Origin: Monoplex corrugatus
Lineage: Eukaryota > Mollusca > Gastropoda > Littorinimorpha > Ranellidae
NCBI GenBank assembly: GCA_030674185.1
Contig: CM060306.1
Location: 46,357,983 to 46,421,982 of the forward strand
DNA: 64,000 bases
Direction of reading: 5' to 3'
Shown here piece by piece: positions 1-64,000 of this stretch. The number at the start of each line of letters is the position of its first letter. Position 1 is the stretch's first letter. Under the pieces are notes generated by a model, which had not been told where the DNA came from, made no database searches, and saw only the letters and a list, made by a program, of their open reading frames with translations. The translations under genes and the position numbers were made by a program.

Positions 1-92
1 ACTAAATGTTTTTCTTCAGTGGTTATTATGCACAGTGCAATCACTGAATCAGAATGTTCTTGTTATAGGTGTGTGTGTGTAGTTCAGAATAA

Positions 93-275
93 TTGAAACA
101 AGTATATATCTGCAAGACTATTGATGTAAATTGTAATGAAACAAGTATTTGCAAGATTATGCATGAAATGAAACAAGTATTTTACAAGATTGTGTATGAA
201 ATGAAACAAGGATCTGCAAGATTATTGATATAATTTGACATAAAACAAGTAATTGCAATATTATTGATGTAAAAG
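93..275. repeat. Degenerate tandem repeat, about 45 bp unit, four copies
   Basis: Repeated pattern of gaaacaagtat, gcaagatta and tgatgtaa/atgaaatg with drift between copies. No coding potential. Confidence 0.6.
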
Positions 276-799
276 AAATTCTGCAACTATGTAATGATTT
301 TGAGTGAACTTATACCAGGTGCTCAGATTCATCAAACTTTCATGTTTGTTTTACAATAAGCAAAACTAGAATTGCTGTTTGCTGTGAAACAATAAATCAT
401 GAAAATACCTATTTTGTAAAAAGAATGTTTTTATTTTTAAGTAAAACCAATCAAACCTTGAATACAAATAAGTAGGGAGATATCAGATTTCTGTTCTTTT
501 TATAACTTAAAAACGTGGTTCCTTTTTCTTTTAAAAGTCACCTGACTAAAGTAAGCTTTAATCAACATTAAGGTGCTGGATAGTTGTGTTTGATGTGCAT
601 ACAGTATGTGTGAATGCAACTGTTTTGATTTGAATGTCATCTAGGTGAGAAATTTTCCATCATTTTGCTTCTAATTTCCATGTCCATTTTTCAGGGTTTT
701 TTTGTTTTTTTTTAACTCTTTGTCTGTTTCCTAATCTGCATTGTGAATTTGAAATAATGTTAAGTCGGGTTCATCAAGCAGCTATCAGCATTGTTTTGA

Positions 800-800
<1 letters not shown>

Positions 801-853
<53 letters not shown>
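801..853. repeat. (CA)n microsatellite
   Basis: Uninterrupted CA repeat of about 26 units. Confidence 0.95.
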
Positions 854-854
<1 letters not shown>

Positions 855-1429
855 AGCATTATGAAACAAGACTCAAAATGACAAACAGGCATCTACCTCT
901 GGAACAGATATCTAGCAAGGAACTGGGCTCTTGGTGACTTTGTGCAAAAAGTCCCACATGGCTGCAGGACAAAAATAGTAGGGGTGATTGATTAATGATA
1001 TACAGAAAAGTTGAACATGATTGTTTGGTGATGTATTGAAGTTGAACATCCATGCAATCTGTTATTCCCAACATCTGAGTGATATGTACATAGACTTGTT
1101 GTCATTATGGAACTTTATACAAATGGTTCAAGTGATATTGAACAAGTGTAGAAATGATGGAGTGTATCTCTGAAGTGGATTGAAATAAAGTAATGACAAG
1201 TTTGTCGTTTGAGTGATGGAGTTGTGGCTGCCTGTGTTTGAGGTTATTTTGTGATTGTATGAAGAGTGAAATGTCATCCAGATTGCTGCTATGTTTGTTG
1301 TGTGTACTGGTAGTGGAACTGAATGCAGGGTACAGGAAGTATTGTTCAGTACATTGTGAATGAGGTGATTATGTAATGGTGGTGGTTAGTGGCATGCAAA
1401 GTGCTGAGGGCTTACTTTTTGAAGAGAAC

Positions 1430-1745
1430 ATTGTTGGGGAAGGGTATGTGAATGCTAGAAGTGTTTATTGACATGTTGGATGGGACCACTGTTGGGGATG
1501 GGTATGTGTGTTTCTATGACACATTGTTTAATAACACTGTTGGAAAGAGTATGTGAAAACTAAGATTGTTTCTTTGATACATGAATGGGACCACTGTTGA
1601 AAATGGGATATGTGAATAGCAGTAGTGTTTCAATGACACACTTGATGGGACAGTATTGTGGAGGGGTATGTGAATACTAGGAGTGTTTCTGTGACACATT
1701 AGATAGTACAGCTGCTGGGGAGGGTGATGTGAATACTATAGTGTT
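1430..1745. repeat. Degenerate tandem repeat, about 60-70 bp unit, five copies
   Basis: Copies share gggtatgtgaatact, gtgtttctatgacaca and ggaccactgttg with many substitutions. This is an old array. Confidence 0.6.
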
Positions 1746-1904
1746 TCCAGGGTAGTTGGATGTAGTAATTCACACATATTATGGAGTCCTTTTTTTCTTC
1801 ACACAGAAAAGCTGGACATATTCCTGACTTGTCATCAAGAGCTTGAAGCTTAAGAGTGATTTAGTATTCTTCAATTTTGATTACACACTAAATGTACTCT
1901 TTTA

Positions 1905-2170
1905 ATTAATATCAGTTAAGGAAAAATGAATCGGTGATGAAAGCTGAAAGCGTTCAACGTGTTTCCACTTGCCAGTGAGCTGGTTGACTTTGTATAAGAG
2001 CCGCAGACTTGGCTTTAATTCGCCCCCCCGATCCTCTGCCACATAGTACTCCATTGTTCCTTTTTTCCCTTCGCTTCCATTGCAGCCTCCCCTGGAGTCT
2101 GTCAGATAAGACGGCAGACTGGGTGGAGCACATACAGAATTATCCAAGTGAGATGACCCCTACTTGAGTA
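1905..2170 (+). mobile_element. SINE family A, copy 1 (body only)
   Basis: Shares ggagtctg.cagata, ggtggagcacat and gaattatccaagtgagatga with the copies at 36430, 40020 and 5925. No clear tRNA-like head. Confidence 0.55.
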
Positions 2171-3936
2171 AGCTCTGAACTCCAAGTATCCAAACAAGAT
2201 ATCCATTATCAATTTACATGCATCAACTCTTCACAAAACTGGAGAGCATGCTCAAGCCACACATTCATGTCACTGTGAAAACCAACCTACATTATCCATA
2301 AACTTCCAGTTACAACACTGACATGCAACACTACAGTGCTAGCTGAACAACCAGGACACAACATGTGGGGACAGCAGGCATATAAACCATACAGCATACC
2401 GTCATCAGGTTTGAACATATCAATCTTCATGATTGTGGCTATAGCTGTAAAACCCATTTGCCAAATGGAACTTTGAGAATGCAATGCTGGCTTCAATATC
2501 TTGTGTGATTTATATAGACTTCATCCCAAGAGGCTTTTATTTGTTCATTTATTTATTTATTTCATTATTCTTTTTATTATTTGGGGTTGCTCACTTTCAA
2601 CACTGCAATCAATACTTTTTATGCCATACACTTAATTACTGTGTTACAGCAAATTAGTATCTTCACTATACAACATAATTATATTGCACAGGCTTAATGA
2701 AATAATAAGCTACATAACATGATACTCCTTGAGCTAAGTATCGCAGCTGAGAGAGGAGTGTAAAGAACACATACCAAACACACTGTGGCAAGAATGCATC
2801 AGGTTACACGCATGTCATAAGGAAGCAAAGTTACATGCATACCACGAGGATGCAAAAACTCAATGAAATGTCAAAAGAAATAATATACATTCACACAGGT
2901 CATCCAGTCACATACCTAGCACAAAGACACACAGACACACACACTCACACAGACTTAAGGTCACAGTAGCACCACCTCACTTTGGTTTATTGCGTAATAG
3001 TATCAAGCTGGGTAAGACACAGATCTAAATGATACACAAGTTCGCATTTATCATCAACATATAATATATGGATCCAACTGCTACACAATTTTATATAATC
3101 AATCACCAGAGGTTTAACAGACATAATAATATTCCTGTCAGCGTATGTAAGACAGTGACCTAACCTAAACAGAACTGCATATACTACCGTGATCAAGCTG
3201 ACACAGAACTTCGTATCATAAAATCATGTATGTAGAAGACTGTGATCTAACTAATACACAGCGGTTAATTATCATCATCAAGCTAAATGGTGATCTGGTA
3301 GAAAACTTGAAAGATCATCATCAAAGTGTCTATGACAATAACCTGACATGTAACAAGTCAGTAATCTGACTGGTAGGCCTACCAATCATTTGCTGTGGAG
3401 AAATTTAAAGTAACTATCTCAGCAGAGGATCTAGGAAGAACATATAAGAGCAATCGAAACTACCATCCATCTTTTGAACAACAGTAAAAACTACCCTCAG
3501 GAGTTTATCGATCTATCTTGTAATTCTTGAACAAATTGAGACTGAAGTAAATATTGGGGTGTGGGGGATGCAGATGTGAGGGAAAAGATCCCAAGTAAAT
3601 CAATTTAACCCTTAAAGCACCAGCCTTTTTCAAATTTTTTTTTGGCTGTAGCATTGAATATACAGTATTTTTGAAAATCTAACTCCATTATTTATGAATA
3701 TTTTTTTCTTGAGAACAATAATTTGCTGAGTCCTGGTACGTGTGAAAATCATAGCTTTCTTTTTCTTCAGAACATTATCCTCCCATAATAAAAAGCCAAC
3801 AGTTGTACAGTATGGTCTCTTTAATGGTCACACACACATAATAATGATTTAGATATTGCAGGAACGAGAAATGGTGCAGGACAAGACAATTGGAAGTGTT
3901 TTTTAAAAATCCTTTTTACTTTATTTTTTTCTTACA

Positions 3937-4059
3937 CAGGAACCAGAAACACAAAAATAGAACCAGAATGTGTATTTAATATAACAAGACAAGGCAGGTG
4001 TACATTTCTGTTTATTAAATATGCACTCTGATTTTATTTTCATGTTTTTCTGGTTCCTG
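3937..4059. mobile_element. Short palindromic MITE, copy 1 (123 bp)
   Basis: Ends are inverted copies of CAGGAACCAGAAACA, and the interior is also largely self-complementary. A second copy at 18487-18605 has the same layout. Confidence 0.6.
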
Positions 4060-4460
4060 TTTGTTAAAATGCAGATGATCACACTTATCTTGGTTTTCTT
4101 ACAAAGTCATATAAGCTCTGTTGAAGAATTTCTTAACTTCAAAAATGTCTGTAACCCAAAAAAAAAAAAAAAAATGCTTGGTTAAAATGTTCTGTGTTTA
4201 GTGTGAATAAAAAGTCAAATGTGTTAGCCTAGGCCAACTGCATAGGTACTGTGTTAAAGCGCTTTTGGACACTATCACAGCCAACACTTGACACAAACAA
4301 TGTCATTCACAGATCAGGTGTAAAATTGGCTTAAAACTGACTAAATGAATAAGCTTATACATAACATTAGAAGACAAATTATTCGAAAGATTTAAACGAA
4401 AACACATCTAAAATACAAACAATTGAGAAATGAAATGTCAACAAATTACCAGGTAAATTA

Positions 4461-4735
4461 CTAAACAAATATATGATCTGCCAAATGAACTAAAATAAGT
4501 ATTTTTCATAAACAAATAATTAAATGATTACAAACAAAAAAAATATATTGGCAATCACAAAATCGAAATTAATCTTATTAACACAAAATAAGGTCAGACT
4601 AAACAAATATATGATCTGCGAAATGAACTAAAATAAGTATTTTTCATGAATTAATAATCAAATGATTCAACTAAAAAAAAGTATTGGCAATCACAAAACT
4701 GAAATTAATTTTATCAACACAAAATAAGGTCATAA
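4461..4735. repeat. Tandem duplication, 138 bp x 2
   Basis: 4461-4598 and 4599-4735 both start ctaaacaaatatatgatctg and end cacaaaataaggtca with few differences. Confidence 0.85.
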
Positions 4736-5924
4736 TGTGAACAGATCACCACATACCATTATTGAAAACAAGCCATAACTTATTGGGGGAAAAAAAAAAA
4801 AAAAGGAAAAAAGCAAAATACAAAGAAACTGAAAAAGACTACCTAGCAGTTTTAGTCTACAATCTCTAATATAAGTGGTATGCAACTGCTTCAATTGGTA
4901 ATCTATTGACTGTATCAACACACTAAGCAAACATGTAGGCTGCAAATCAGCATACAGTAGTATACATGCAAAACATTATACTCATCAGCAGCATTTGCAT
5001 AAACTGGAGTCAAAATTTATATTTGCCATGCAAACTAACATGCCAAGGAAAGTTTAGCTGATTATAACTACACAATGAAATTCAGGAAAAGGAAAAATCT
5101 TTGATAAAGCATTTTGGTGAATGTCACTTAAGATAATTTATGAACGATAAAACTGTTTTGATGACCATTTTTTAAAATGCATGTGTACACCTTAAAATCT
5201 ACAAAACATATATACATATGAACTCCATACAAAAGGTAAGCTCAAAGGGAAAATAGAGAATACAAGGGGAAGGGAGGGGAGGGTTCTCATTAGCATGAAG
5301 ATGCCACAAACATATAAAACGGTAAAAGTTTAATGAGCATTACAATCATGAAAGCAAAAGCATACATATAAACAGTATTACTTCCAACAGCTGACAGCAT
5401 TCTAGACTTCAGTTAAAAAATCAAACAGCATGCATTATCCATACTGTGCAACAACTTCACAACATCCACATTTACATTCATGCATCTTCTTTCAGTTGCT
5501 CAACCAGCTTGCTCCTCTTGTGCTAAATCACTCCGTGGACAAGTTACCATTCCATCTTTCAAACAACATTTGATCATGCAGCTCAATAGTGCTGAAAGGC
5601 AAGCATTCGTTAATCCAGATTTGCTGATTTACTAAACCATTCTTAACCAGCAGATGACAATTTTTTGTTTTTTGTTTTCAAAAGTTAATCAGTAAATTAA
5701 CAGGTATGTTTTAAACATGTGAGGAATAAGAAATTGTCTCGCAATTATTTGTTGCATTCTATCTGATCATAATTTGACAGACGTCAGATGTATTTAGAAT
5801 GCACACGTAAAAAATGTTCACTGAAGTACAAGTTATGTTCTCGCACCATGCATCTCTAGCACTTCAAACTTCTTAATGATGATTTATTTGGAATTTAGAT
5901 TTTGTTCAAGAGGGATTCATTGCA

Positions 5925-6255
5925 CTTGCATGATTCCACATGCAATCCACCCAAATTTGCCAATAATCTGGCAAATATTTTGAACCTGCACAAAACCCTG
6001 TGTACTGGTCAGGTCTTGAAATGGAAGGGGGGGCAGGGAGAGAATGGGACATACAAAATGATAAGGGTTGTTAATATGAGCAGCTAACAGTTTTATACTG
6101 CAAGCTGCAAATGAACTCCAGATATCCAAGTCCATGGCTTTATCAACATAGCCAGCCAGGCTGCACTGTGGAAAAAAACTGCGGTCAACACAAGGGTCAA
6201 ATCCATCACTCTGCATTACCAGCATGGAGCTCTAACCAACTGAGCTAATAGGCCT
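5925..6255 (-). mobile_element. tRNA-derived SINE family A, copy 2
   Basis: On the minus strand the head (6255-6190) reads TTAGCTCAGTTGG, a consensus Pol III A box, then GGATTTGACCC as a B-box-like part. The body contains atttcaagacctg and gtgcaatgaatccc, shared with other family A copies. The acceptor stem is not conserved, so this is not a tRNA gene. Confidence 0.65.
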
Positions 6256-6956
6256 TTAGCAAAATTTGAGTTCTGACAGTGATAAAGTCCCCTGGATATT
6301 GCAACTCAGCATCTGTTACATTAAGGTGCACTATTGATCTCTGCAACATTCACCATCCAAAGCAGAAAATTCTGCAAATACGTCACATCTTTTTCACCTC
6401 TCCTCAAACCAAAACTTTTCAAATCGAAACTTGAGACTTCGTTCTTTATTGTAACAACAACAACAAGTGCATACTAACAGTGGTGTGTGAGGGTGATATG
6501 TGTGCGTGTGTTGTGTATGTCATGTGTTCACGCAAGCACGGTTGAGTGCATGTGCATGCATGTTTATGAAGGTCATATAATGTGTGTTTTTGTGAGTGCA
6601 AAGTATGTGTGTGTACATACTCCTGCGTGTGCCTGTGCCCTCCTAAAACTGTACGAATCCAATATGTATACACATGAACACACACATAGATTTTCACTAG
6701 ACATTCTCAAAAACACAGACAATCAACACTTTCGTAAGATGGAAAAGAACAGTTCAGATCAGAATGTAATTCTCTGTATGTGACGTTAGCTCCTCCCACA
6801 TGTAACAAATTGATCAATGCTCACAAGTCGCACATTTCTTTCACATTATGCACTCAAATAGAACAGTTTTAATACTTGCTGAATAAAGAATCTACCAAGT
6901 ACATTAACATGTAGTCTATTCATGAAAAGGAATTAGTCAGGTCCATTCATATCCTG

Positions 6957-6958
<2 letters not shown>

Positions 6959-7007
<49 letters not shown>

Positions 7008-7025
7008 TGCGTGTGCGTGTGCGCG
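6959..7025. repeat. (TG)n microsatellite with CG-rich edge
   Basis: TG repeat ending gtgcgtgtgcgcgcgcaca. Confidence 0.9.
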
Positions 7026-8539
7026 CGCACATGCATGCGTATGCGCACATATGTCCATAACATAACCCTACTTCCCCTCCACAATTACAGAAAACAAAAA
7101 CTTATGCAACTGCAAAACATTTTGTACAAAGTTGTATAATCTTTGTGCTTGCATACCAGTTCAAGATAGCTAGTGTCATCATTCACAAAGTACAGAATTA
7201 GCAAAACAAAAAGCGTTGTTCGAAATGCTAGTTTGATCCTCTGTCTACAAATGTGTACTCTGTCACATAACAATGAATAGACATGAAAGAGAGAGAGAGA
7301 CAGCAAGACAAACAAATACATAGAAATGAAGTATGTTCAGGCTTGAAAAGGCACAATGAATAAAATCTGCAACATACAAATTCACACACATATAATCAAA
7401 GGAAGGCAACAGCGTACCACTGTGGATTAACAATTGGTATAACTATAAAAATACAACAGCTAGCAGCATATGATCTTCAAGCAAATTACCCCTGCCTGCC
7501 TGAACACAAATCCAATGATTAAACACAAAAGAGCAACAACAAATACTGGTGTACATACAAAGTTTGATTCTGCACACAAAAAGTAGCAAGCAAATATCTA
7601 TCACATAGCATGAACCTCTACAATATCTATCTACAAAGCATTTACCTTTGCATACAGAAATTAACAATAAAAATTGTTAGTCTTAAACTTACATACAGCA
7701 TATCCTACAGTACAGACAAAGAAAAACATTCAGAAACACATCTTGTCTATAGGAGAAACATCAAAGAAAGTATAAAATATTCTAAAAATTCAAAACAGAA
7801 AAGAGAGAAAGAAAGAGACCTTATGGCTAACAAGCACAAAAAAAAAAAAAAAAGCAATGTCCGTTGTACATGAATCACGAAAACATCCAACGTAACAGTC
7901 AAGCATTAGCTATTTTTACAAGCTGATAAAAATACAGTCCACACAATGACTTGCATGTACCTGCACACTAAAACTGTAGGAGCTTTAGTTATCTACCCAG
8001 CAGGACAGTGGAGATACAAGGACATGATGTGGTTACAAAAAGCAAACTACAAAAACAAACAAAACAAATGATGTGACTGCTGCACTCACGAGTCACACAG
8101 ACATCACACAAGCATCAGTAAGACCCTTTCCATGATTGATTACTGTGACGACAAAGTCTACAGAGACACAAGGTGACAAGGACATTTTCACTGGCCTATG
8201 ACACACAGGGACAGCCACAGACGTGGCTGACACATCACACACTGATGACATACATAATTTTGTATTACCAGGAACCAGCAATCTGCATTAACACTCACAC
8301 ATTCTCTCTCCCATCCAAATGCTGATAAAATGTGATATATAGGAAATAATACAATTATCATGATCCACAGCTGTGCAGACAGGTAAAATGTCCAACACTA
8401 GCCATGGGAAGGGTATGACAGCCATACAAAGTATTTAACTGATGGTAAGCACACTTCAGAAAATCGGATGAATCAGAAATAGTAGTGCTACTGTATTCTG
8501 GACCCTTTTCTACAGGACAAATAAGCAAAAAAATGAAAA

Positions 8540-8545
8540 TTTATT
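8540..8545 (-). promoter_or_regulatory. Candidate poly(A) signal AATAAA
   Basis: The minus strand reads AATAAA about 1 kb after the collagen stop. Other copies occur further on (for example 6450-6445), so this is only one candidate for the transcript end. Confidence 0.25.
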
Positions 8546-9558
8546 CTCCAACTCCAAGTAAACTCGATATCACAGGATAATACTCGATGAAATATCATTA
8601 GTTTGAAACATTTCTAAACATTTCTACGTGCACACATTTAGGCCTGAAATACAAAAAAAAAAAAAAAAAAAAAAACAAGAAAGTGTAAAATTCTTTTGAA
8701 GTTATCACAAAACATTCTTTCTTTGTCATATGTATCATAGCAAAACAATTTGATTTGATTTTTGTAATAACTAGAGAATGTGTGAATACTCTACAAACCT
8801 AAGAAGTCTATGAACAAATTCAAACAATCTAGAGTGAATTCCAAACAATGAAATGACAGTGAAGCTACCTTCCATATCAAAGCTGTGGATGAGAACACTA
8901 TATACAGGGGCAGGCTGTGTGTTTGAATGACAGACAAGTCCCAGGAAACATACATACTTTGCACTCACACTGAAGAATCTAGCACCATGCAATAGTCTGT
9001 AACGTTGCTGTTGTTCCGCCTCTCCCAGCAACAGTGCGTAGGCTACTGACCACACACTGGACTCTCCACTCTACTGAAGGATGGAGCAGAATTCAAATTC
9101 CCTCCTCACATGCCTGGCTTTTTCATGGCAGCAGACTGTCCAGTCTTTGAGCACACCTAGCAAAACGGTGTCGCCAACCTTCCTGCTAAATCTACTTCAT
9201 GACCAGTAGTCACTGCTTTCACCAACATTGCTTCAACTTCTCACAAAGCTCTGACCCGGATGGGTGACATGCAAACACTTTAATCCATCCTCAGCCAATG
9301 TCCCCACAAAGCTGTTACACATGATCTGAAGATCCAGTGACAAGTCTCCAACACCAGCTCAATGCCTTGTGGACGCACCAGACAACACTCCTCCATAAAT
9401 TTAAACTTTCCTCCAGAACTGTGCAGATTGTTCCAGAAGCCCAAGCTCTGTCTGCTCACTGTGCTGTAGTGTCCTCAAGTGGATGGTGTATGACACGATA
9501 TGGGGCCAGTAGTGCTGCAGATGGTGGAATGGGGGGGAGGAGGAGGGAGGGAGGGACT

Positions 9559-63000
<53,442 letters not shown>

Positions 63001-63257
63001 CTGCACAAATCACATAAAATAATCATCGCACCAGCATGTCTCACAACCATGGCAGAATCAGAAGGATTATTTGAGTGTTAAATTGGAAATGTGTTGACAA
63101 CAAAAAGACAACTATGTAATAGCATTGCATGTAACACTGAAGATACACAGAAGAAAAAGAACAACTCAAATGGACCGAATGAGGATAAGAGTGAGAAAGA
63201 CGGAGAAGAAACAGAGAGAGATAAGTACAGAGAAGCTAGGAAAATAAGACTTTCAAA

Positions 63258-63330
<73 letters not shown>

Positions 63331-64000
63331 AACAGACAGGCAGAACAGACAGATAGACAGACAAGCAGACAGACAGAGAGCCAGACATTAATTTTAGGCA
63401 GAGTTGCGAGCTTTCACGTTGTTTTTTGGGCGTGCTTCAAGCTTGTTTCAACAACAGATCCACACAACCATAGACAGTACGAGTACCATAGAATCAATAA
63501 ATCAGACAGAACTTCAAGACCCAACCAGCACGTTGGGTTTATGTGCCCGGCTTATTGCCTGTGTCATGACCATTCTGATTCTTTTCCTTTACACTACATG
63601 TGCGGCGTTGCTGCATTCAAAATTGTAACCTGGCGCAGAGACGCTAAATTAAAAGGGGGAATAACAACTTCAAACTGCTGACGTCCCGGCTAAATCATCA
63701 GTTTAGGAAGTCACATGCCCCTGCTCTGATTCCTGGTGATATAGGAATCCTCCTGTACCTCAAACCCACCCCCTACCTCTCTACAAGATCTTGAGCGGTG
63801 GCCTGGGTATTTGGTACTTTCTCTCGTCAGTAAAACGAAGTTCCGTGCACAGTATGCACTTCACACACGGGAAAAAAACACCGTGGAAACAATGGAATGT
63901 TCCCTGGCAAAACAACAACAAAAAGAAAAAAAAAAAGAAAAAAAAAAGAAATAGGTGACGCTACACTGTGGCAACGTGATCTAACCAGGAAGAGCAGCCC
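63001..64000. other. Intron upstream of w1, truncated by the window edge
   Basis: GA/ACAG tract 63256-63378 and a SINE-like piece (below). No further exon with a phase-1 end was found. Confidence 0.55.
63765..63935 (+). mobile_element. SINE fragment (family G)
   Basis: Contains cgaagttccgtgcacagtat, gcacttcacacacggg and aatgttccctggcaaaac. From memory this resembles a SINE body common in gastropod sequences. Single copy here. Confidence 0.45.

Larger units (their letters stand above)
1..9558. other. Probable 3' UTR and downstream flank, no coding gene seen
   Basis: AT-rich sequence downstream of the collagen stop codon. The only ORFs are short and low-complexity or fall in repeats. It contains degenerate short tandem repeats (93-275 and 1430-1745), two SINE copies, a palindromic MITE, a 138-bp duplication and two dinucleotide tracts, listed separately. 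The 3' UTR end cannot be placed from sequence alone. Confidence 0.6.

Noticed and set aside
6190..6255. tRNA gene, minus strand
   Set aside because: A and B boxes are recognisable, but the acceptor stem does not pair and a SINE body follows. The same holds at 50180-50262 and 29518-29590.

Overview
The window is animal nuclear DNA, most probably from a mollusc and likely a gastropod. There are no bacterial-type operons. The only host gene I can support is split into many small exons, almost all codon-phase 0. The rest is introns full of CA/GA/AT microsatellites, minisatellites, tRNA-derived SINEs, non-LTR retrotransposon pieces and small palindromic DNA elements. The gastropod suggestion rests on the look of the SINEs (from memory) and is inference.

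The host gene is a multiplexin (collagen XV/XVIII family) on the minus strand, reading from 63000 down to 9559. I assembled 23 coding exons whose splice phases agree end to end. They give 4,214 coding bases, or 1,403 residues plus a stop. The 5' part lies beyond the window edge. In protein order: 16 collagenous exons (63000 to 35823) with Gly-X-Y runs broken by Gly/Ser/acid-rich interruptions; a trimerisation domain (34626-34495); a short proline-rich linker (31645-31607); one very large hinge exon (29402-28461) coding about 225 residues of almost pure Arg/Glu/Gln/Lys; a small Pro-rich hinge exon (16463-16401); and three endostatin exons (15740-15543, 14281-14166, 9772-9559) with all four conserved cysteines. 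Positions 9558 to 1 are the 3' UTR and downstream flank, with no further gene recognised.

The introns carry most of the unusual material. A 38-bp minisatellite (about 9801-10372) and a 31-bp minisatellite (about 10405-11873) next to the last exon are built from copies of that exon's own splice-acceptor/start sequence. A 35-bp satellite of about 4.7 kb (20990-25735) fills the 12-kb hinge intron. A 52-bp satellite with a tRNA B-box-like motif lies at 61990-62820. In four introns a retroposon in the gene's own orientation ends with its simple-repeat tail about 10-30 bp from the 3' splice site.

Mobile elements on both strands include a CR1/L2-like LINE with an uninterrupted reverse transcriptase (50281-52262, +), a broken relative (41020-42313, +), three more LINE remnants, a DIRS-like remnant bounded by inverted repeats (31885-33268), a TA-flanked mariner-like MITE (12906-13113), four copies of a TTAA-flanked piggyBac-like palindromic MITE, and two copies of a 120-bp palindrome.
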